The notes beneath the pieces are model-generated. The model saw nothing but the letters and a program-made list of their open reading frames with translations, was not told the origin of the DNA and made no database searches. Below, piece after piece: positions 29,065 to 30,084 of a DNA stretch of 30,084 bases (position 1 is its first letter; each line of letters starts with the position of its first letter). The DNA is taken from NCBI GenBank assembly GCA_023418595.1, contig JAEZZI010000004.1:1-30084 (forward strand), given 5' to 3'. A program made the translations under genes and the position numbers. Origin of the DNA: Pseudomonadota bacterium. GTDB taxonomy: Bacteria > Pseudomonadota > Alphaproteobacteria > Sphingomonadales > Sphingomonadaceae.

Positions 29065-30084
29065 TCAAGCCGCCACCGCCCGTTCGGCATCGCGAACGCG
29101 GATCGCGCCGGACATCAGCTTGGGGAGCAGGGCGTCGCGGGTTTCGGCGAGAGTGCGGGATTGTATCAGATTGGCGAGATACTGATTTTGTAGCGGCTGC
29201 AGCACTTCGCCTAATGCACGAATATCTGAGTTCGGCGGACAAACGGTCGTAGCTGCCGTTAGATGGCCTCGCTGAATGTGCCCCATCGTCGTTGCCTTTG
29301 AGGCAGCGATGGACTGAAATTCTTGCAAATGGTGCCATACCCAATTGGCGTAGAACCAAGACGGGAAAGTCGATGACGAAACTTTGAACAGGTGCTGATT
29401 CAGCGCGCCCATGCCTTCAGTCCAAAATTTTGCGAGCAAGCTGCCCGACCACGAGAACAAGAAATCACCATCATTGACGATATACTTCGATGGGAGCGAC
29501 ATCGAAGCTCGGTTGGTGTTCGCAGAAATGCCCGAGCGTAACTCCGCGATCTTGATAACAGGCAGACTGTCCTCGCCGGGCACGGGAGGAAATTTCTGCA
29601 ACGCCAAGCCGTTCAGAAAGTCGGCAATTTGGTCGAGCGGCCGCAGCGCCCACCCCTCCGGCACCCCGTCATCGCCAAGGCGGTCGGGGAAGAGCGACCA
29701 GAGGTCGGGGGCAAGATAGGCGGGGCGGCCTCCGGCCTTGGCGCGGGTGGGGCCGAAATCGACGAACCAGTCCCGAAACAACGCCCGCGCGCTCGCCTCC
29801 AGCGTCTCGTTCATCCGCCGGTTGAGCTCGATCTTGTCATCGAGGGCGGAAATAACTGACGCAATGCTCTGCTGGACACCAACCGGCGGTAGGTCGATCC
29901 ACATCTGCTTGAGATGCGATGGTCCGTAGTGCTGTATGACGCTCCCTGACGCAACGGCGCTAGGTGTTTGATCCCACGGTTTGATGGTGCGATCCTTTCG
30001 TTGGAATGGAAGGAAGCCGTATGGGACAGGTACGTCACGGGAGCGCCACGACCACGCACGCTGTCCGAGCAGCAATACAGCGAT
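29065..30084 (-). CDS. hsdS: Type I specificity subunit (HsdS), truncated at the window edge
   Basis: The C-terminal ~340 residues of HsdS are present and the gene runs off the right edge. Visible in order are the end of the first target-recognition domain (ASGSVIQHYGPSHLKQM), the central conserved helix (IASVISALDDKIELNRRMNETLEA), the second target-recognition domain (VPEGWALRPLDQIADFL to about RGHLTAATTVCPP), and the C-terminal conserved helix (LAETRDALLPKLMSGAIRV). HsdS sets the DNA target of the type I complex with HsdM and HsdR. The second recognition domain is more AT-rich than its surroundings, which is common where recognition domains are exchanged. The 126-base terminal repeat falls inside the first recognition domain. 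hsdM should lie beyond the edge. Confidence 0.92.
   Translation of the reverse strand: MAVLLLGQRAWSWRSRDVPVPYGFLPFQRKDRTIKPWDQTPSAVASGSVIQHYGPSHLKQMWIDLPPVGVQQSIASVISALDDKIELNRRMNETLEASARALFRDWFVDFGPTRAKAGGRPAYLAPDLWSLFPDRLGDDGVPEGWALRPLDQIADFLNGLALQKFPPVPGEDSLPVIKIAELRSGISANTNRASMSLPSKYIVNDGDFLFSWSGSLLAKFWTEGMGALNQHLFKVSSSTFPSWFYANWVWHHLQEFQSIAASKATTMGHIQRGHLTAATTVCPPNSDIRALGEVLQPLQNQYLANLIQSRTLAETRDALLPKLMSGAIRVRDAERAVAA
29959..30084. repeat. Right arm of the 126-bp terminal inverted repeat
   Basis: This is the exact reverse complement of positions 2-127. Here the repeat is part of an hsdS frame that continues normally on its inner side (SAVASGSVIQHYGPSHL), so this copy appears to be the native one and the left copy the displaced one. 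Confidence 0.97.

Noticed and set aside
1..30084. CRISPR array
   Set aside because: No regularly spaced direct repeats and no cas-like genes were seen anywhere in the window.

Overview
The window looks like accessory DNA from an alphaproteobacterium, most likely a sphingomonad (Sphingomonas, Sphingobium, Sphingopyxis or relatives). The reasons are the high-GC coding style, a CopA/CopB/CopC/CopD copper cluster of sphingomonad layout, and a MOBP-type relaxase and integrase typical of islands in that group. No rRNA or complete tRNA gene was seen. The taxonomy is inferred from gene content only.

Layout. (1) 1-373: an end repeat running in frame into the C-terminus of an McrC-like protein. (2) 407-11049: a defence island with a KfrA-like DNA-binding protein facing a tight four-gene operon: SNF2 helicase, PLD-family nuclease, type III-like Mod methyltransferase and type III-like Res helicase-nuclease. 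A convergent TIR-domain gene follows. (3) 11050-17856: a mobilisation and integration module with a hairpin-rich leader, an unknown 185-aa protein, a degenerate ParA-like protein, a candidate oriT with an IncP-like nic core, a ribbon-helix-helix accessory protein, a MOBP relaxase carrying an LPD7-like region, and a convergent tyrosine recombinase. A tRNA 3'-end fragment at 18010-18032, behind the integrase, is the probable attachment site and so one edge of an integrative and mobilisable element. (4) 18334-25663: a copper-resistance block with copC-copD-DUF305 on the minus strand, a divergent cnrYXH-like anti-sigma/sensor/ECF sigma operon, a divergent cueR and glutaredoxin-MauE gene, and copA-copB. 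(5) 25815-30084: hsdR and part of hsdS of a type I restriction-modification system; hsdM is not in the window.

How the parts work together. The copper block appears to have its own local regulon. The same bipartite motif (TTYGAGGG, exactly 14 bases, YGCGTA) lies upstream of copC, of the sigma operon itself and of copA, each 23-31 bases from the start codon. The CnrX-like sensor keeps all five metal ligands known from CnrX at matching spacing, although its neighbours are copper genes. CueR has its own dyad promoter in front of the glutaredoxin-MauE gene. In the mobile module, the predicted nic orientation would send the defence genes first and the relaxase gene last.

Most unusual points: the SNF2-PLD-Mod-Res gene set, which mixes DISARM-like and type III restriction-modification parts without DrmA or DrmB; the three-promoter ECF copper regulon; the candidate oriT; and a perfect 126-bp inverted repeat at the two window ends. 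That repeat may be an assembly overlap, so the two edges should be read with caution.
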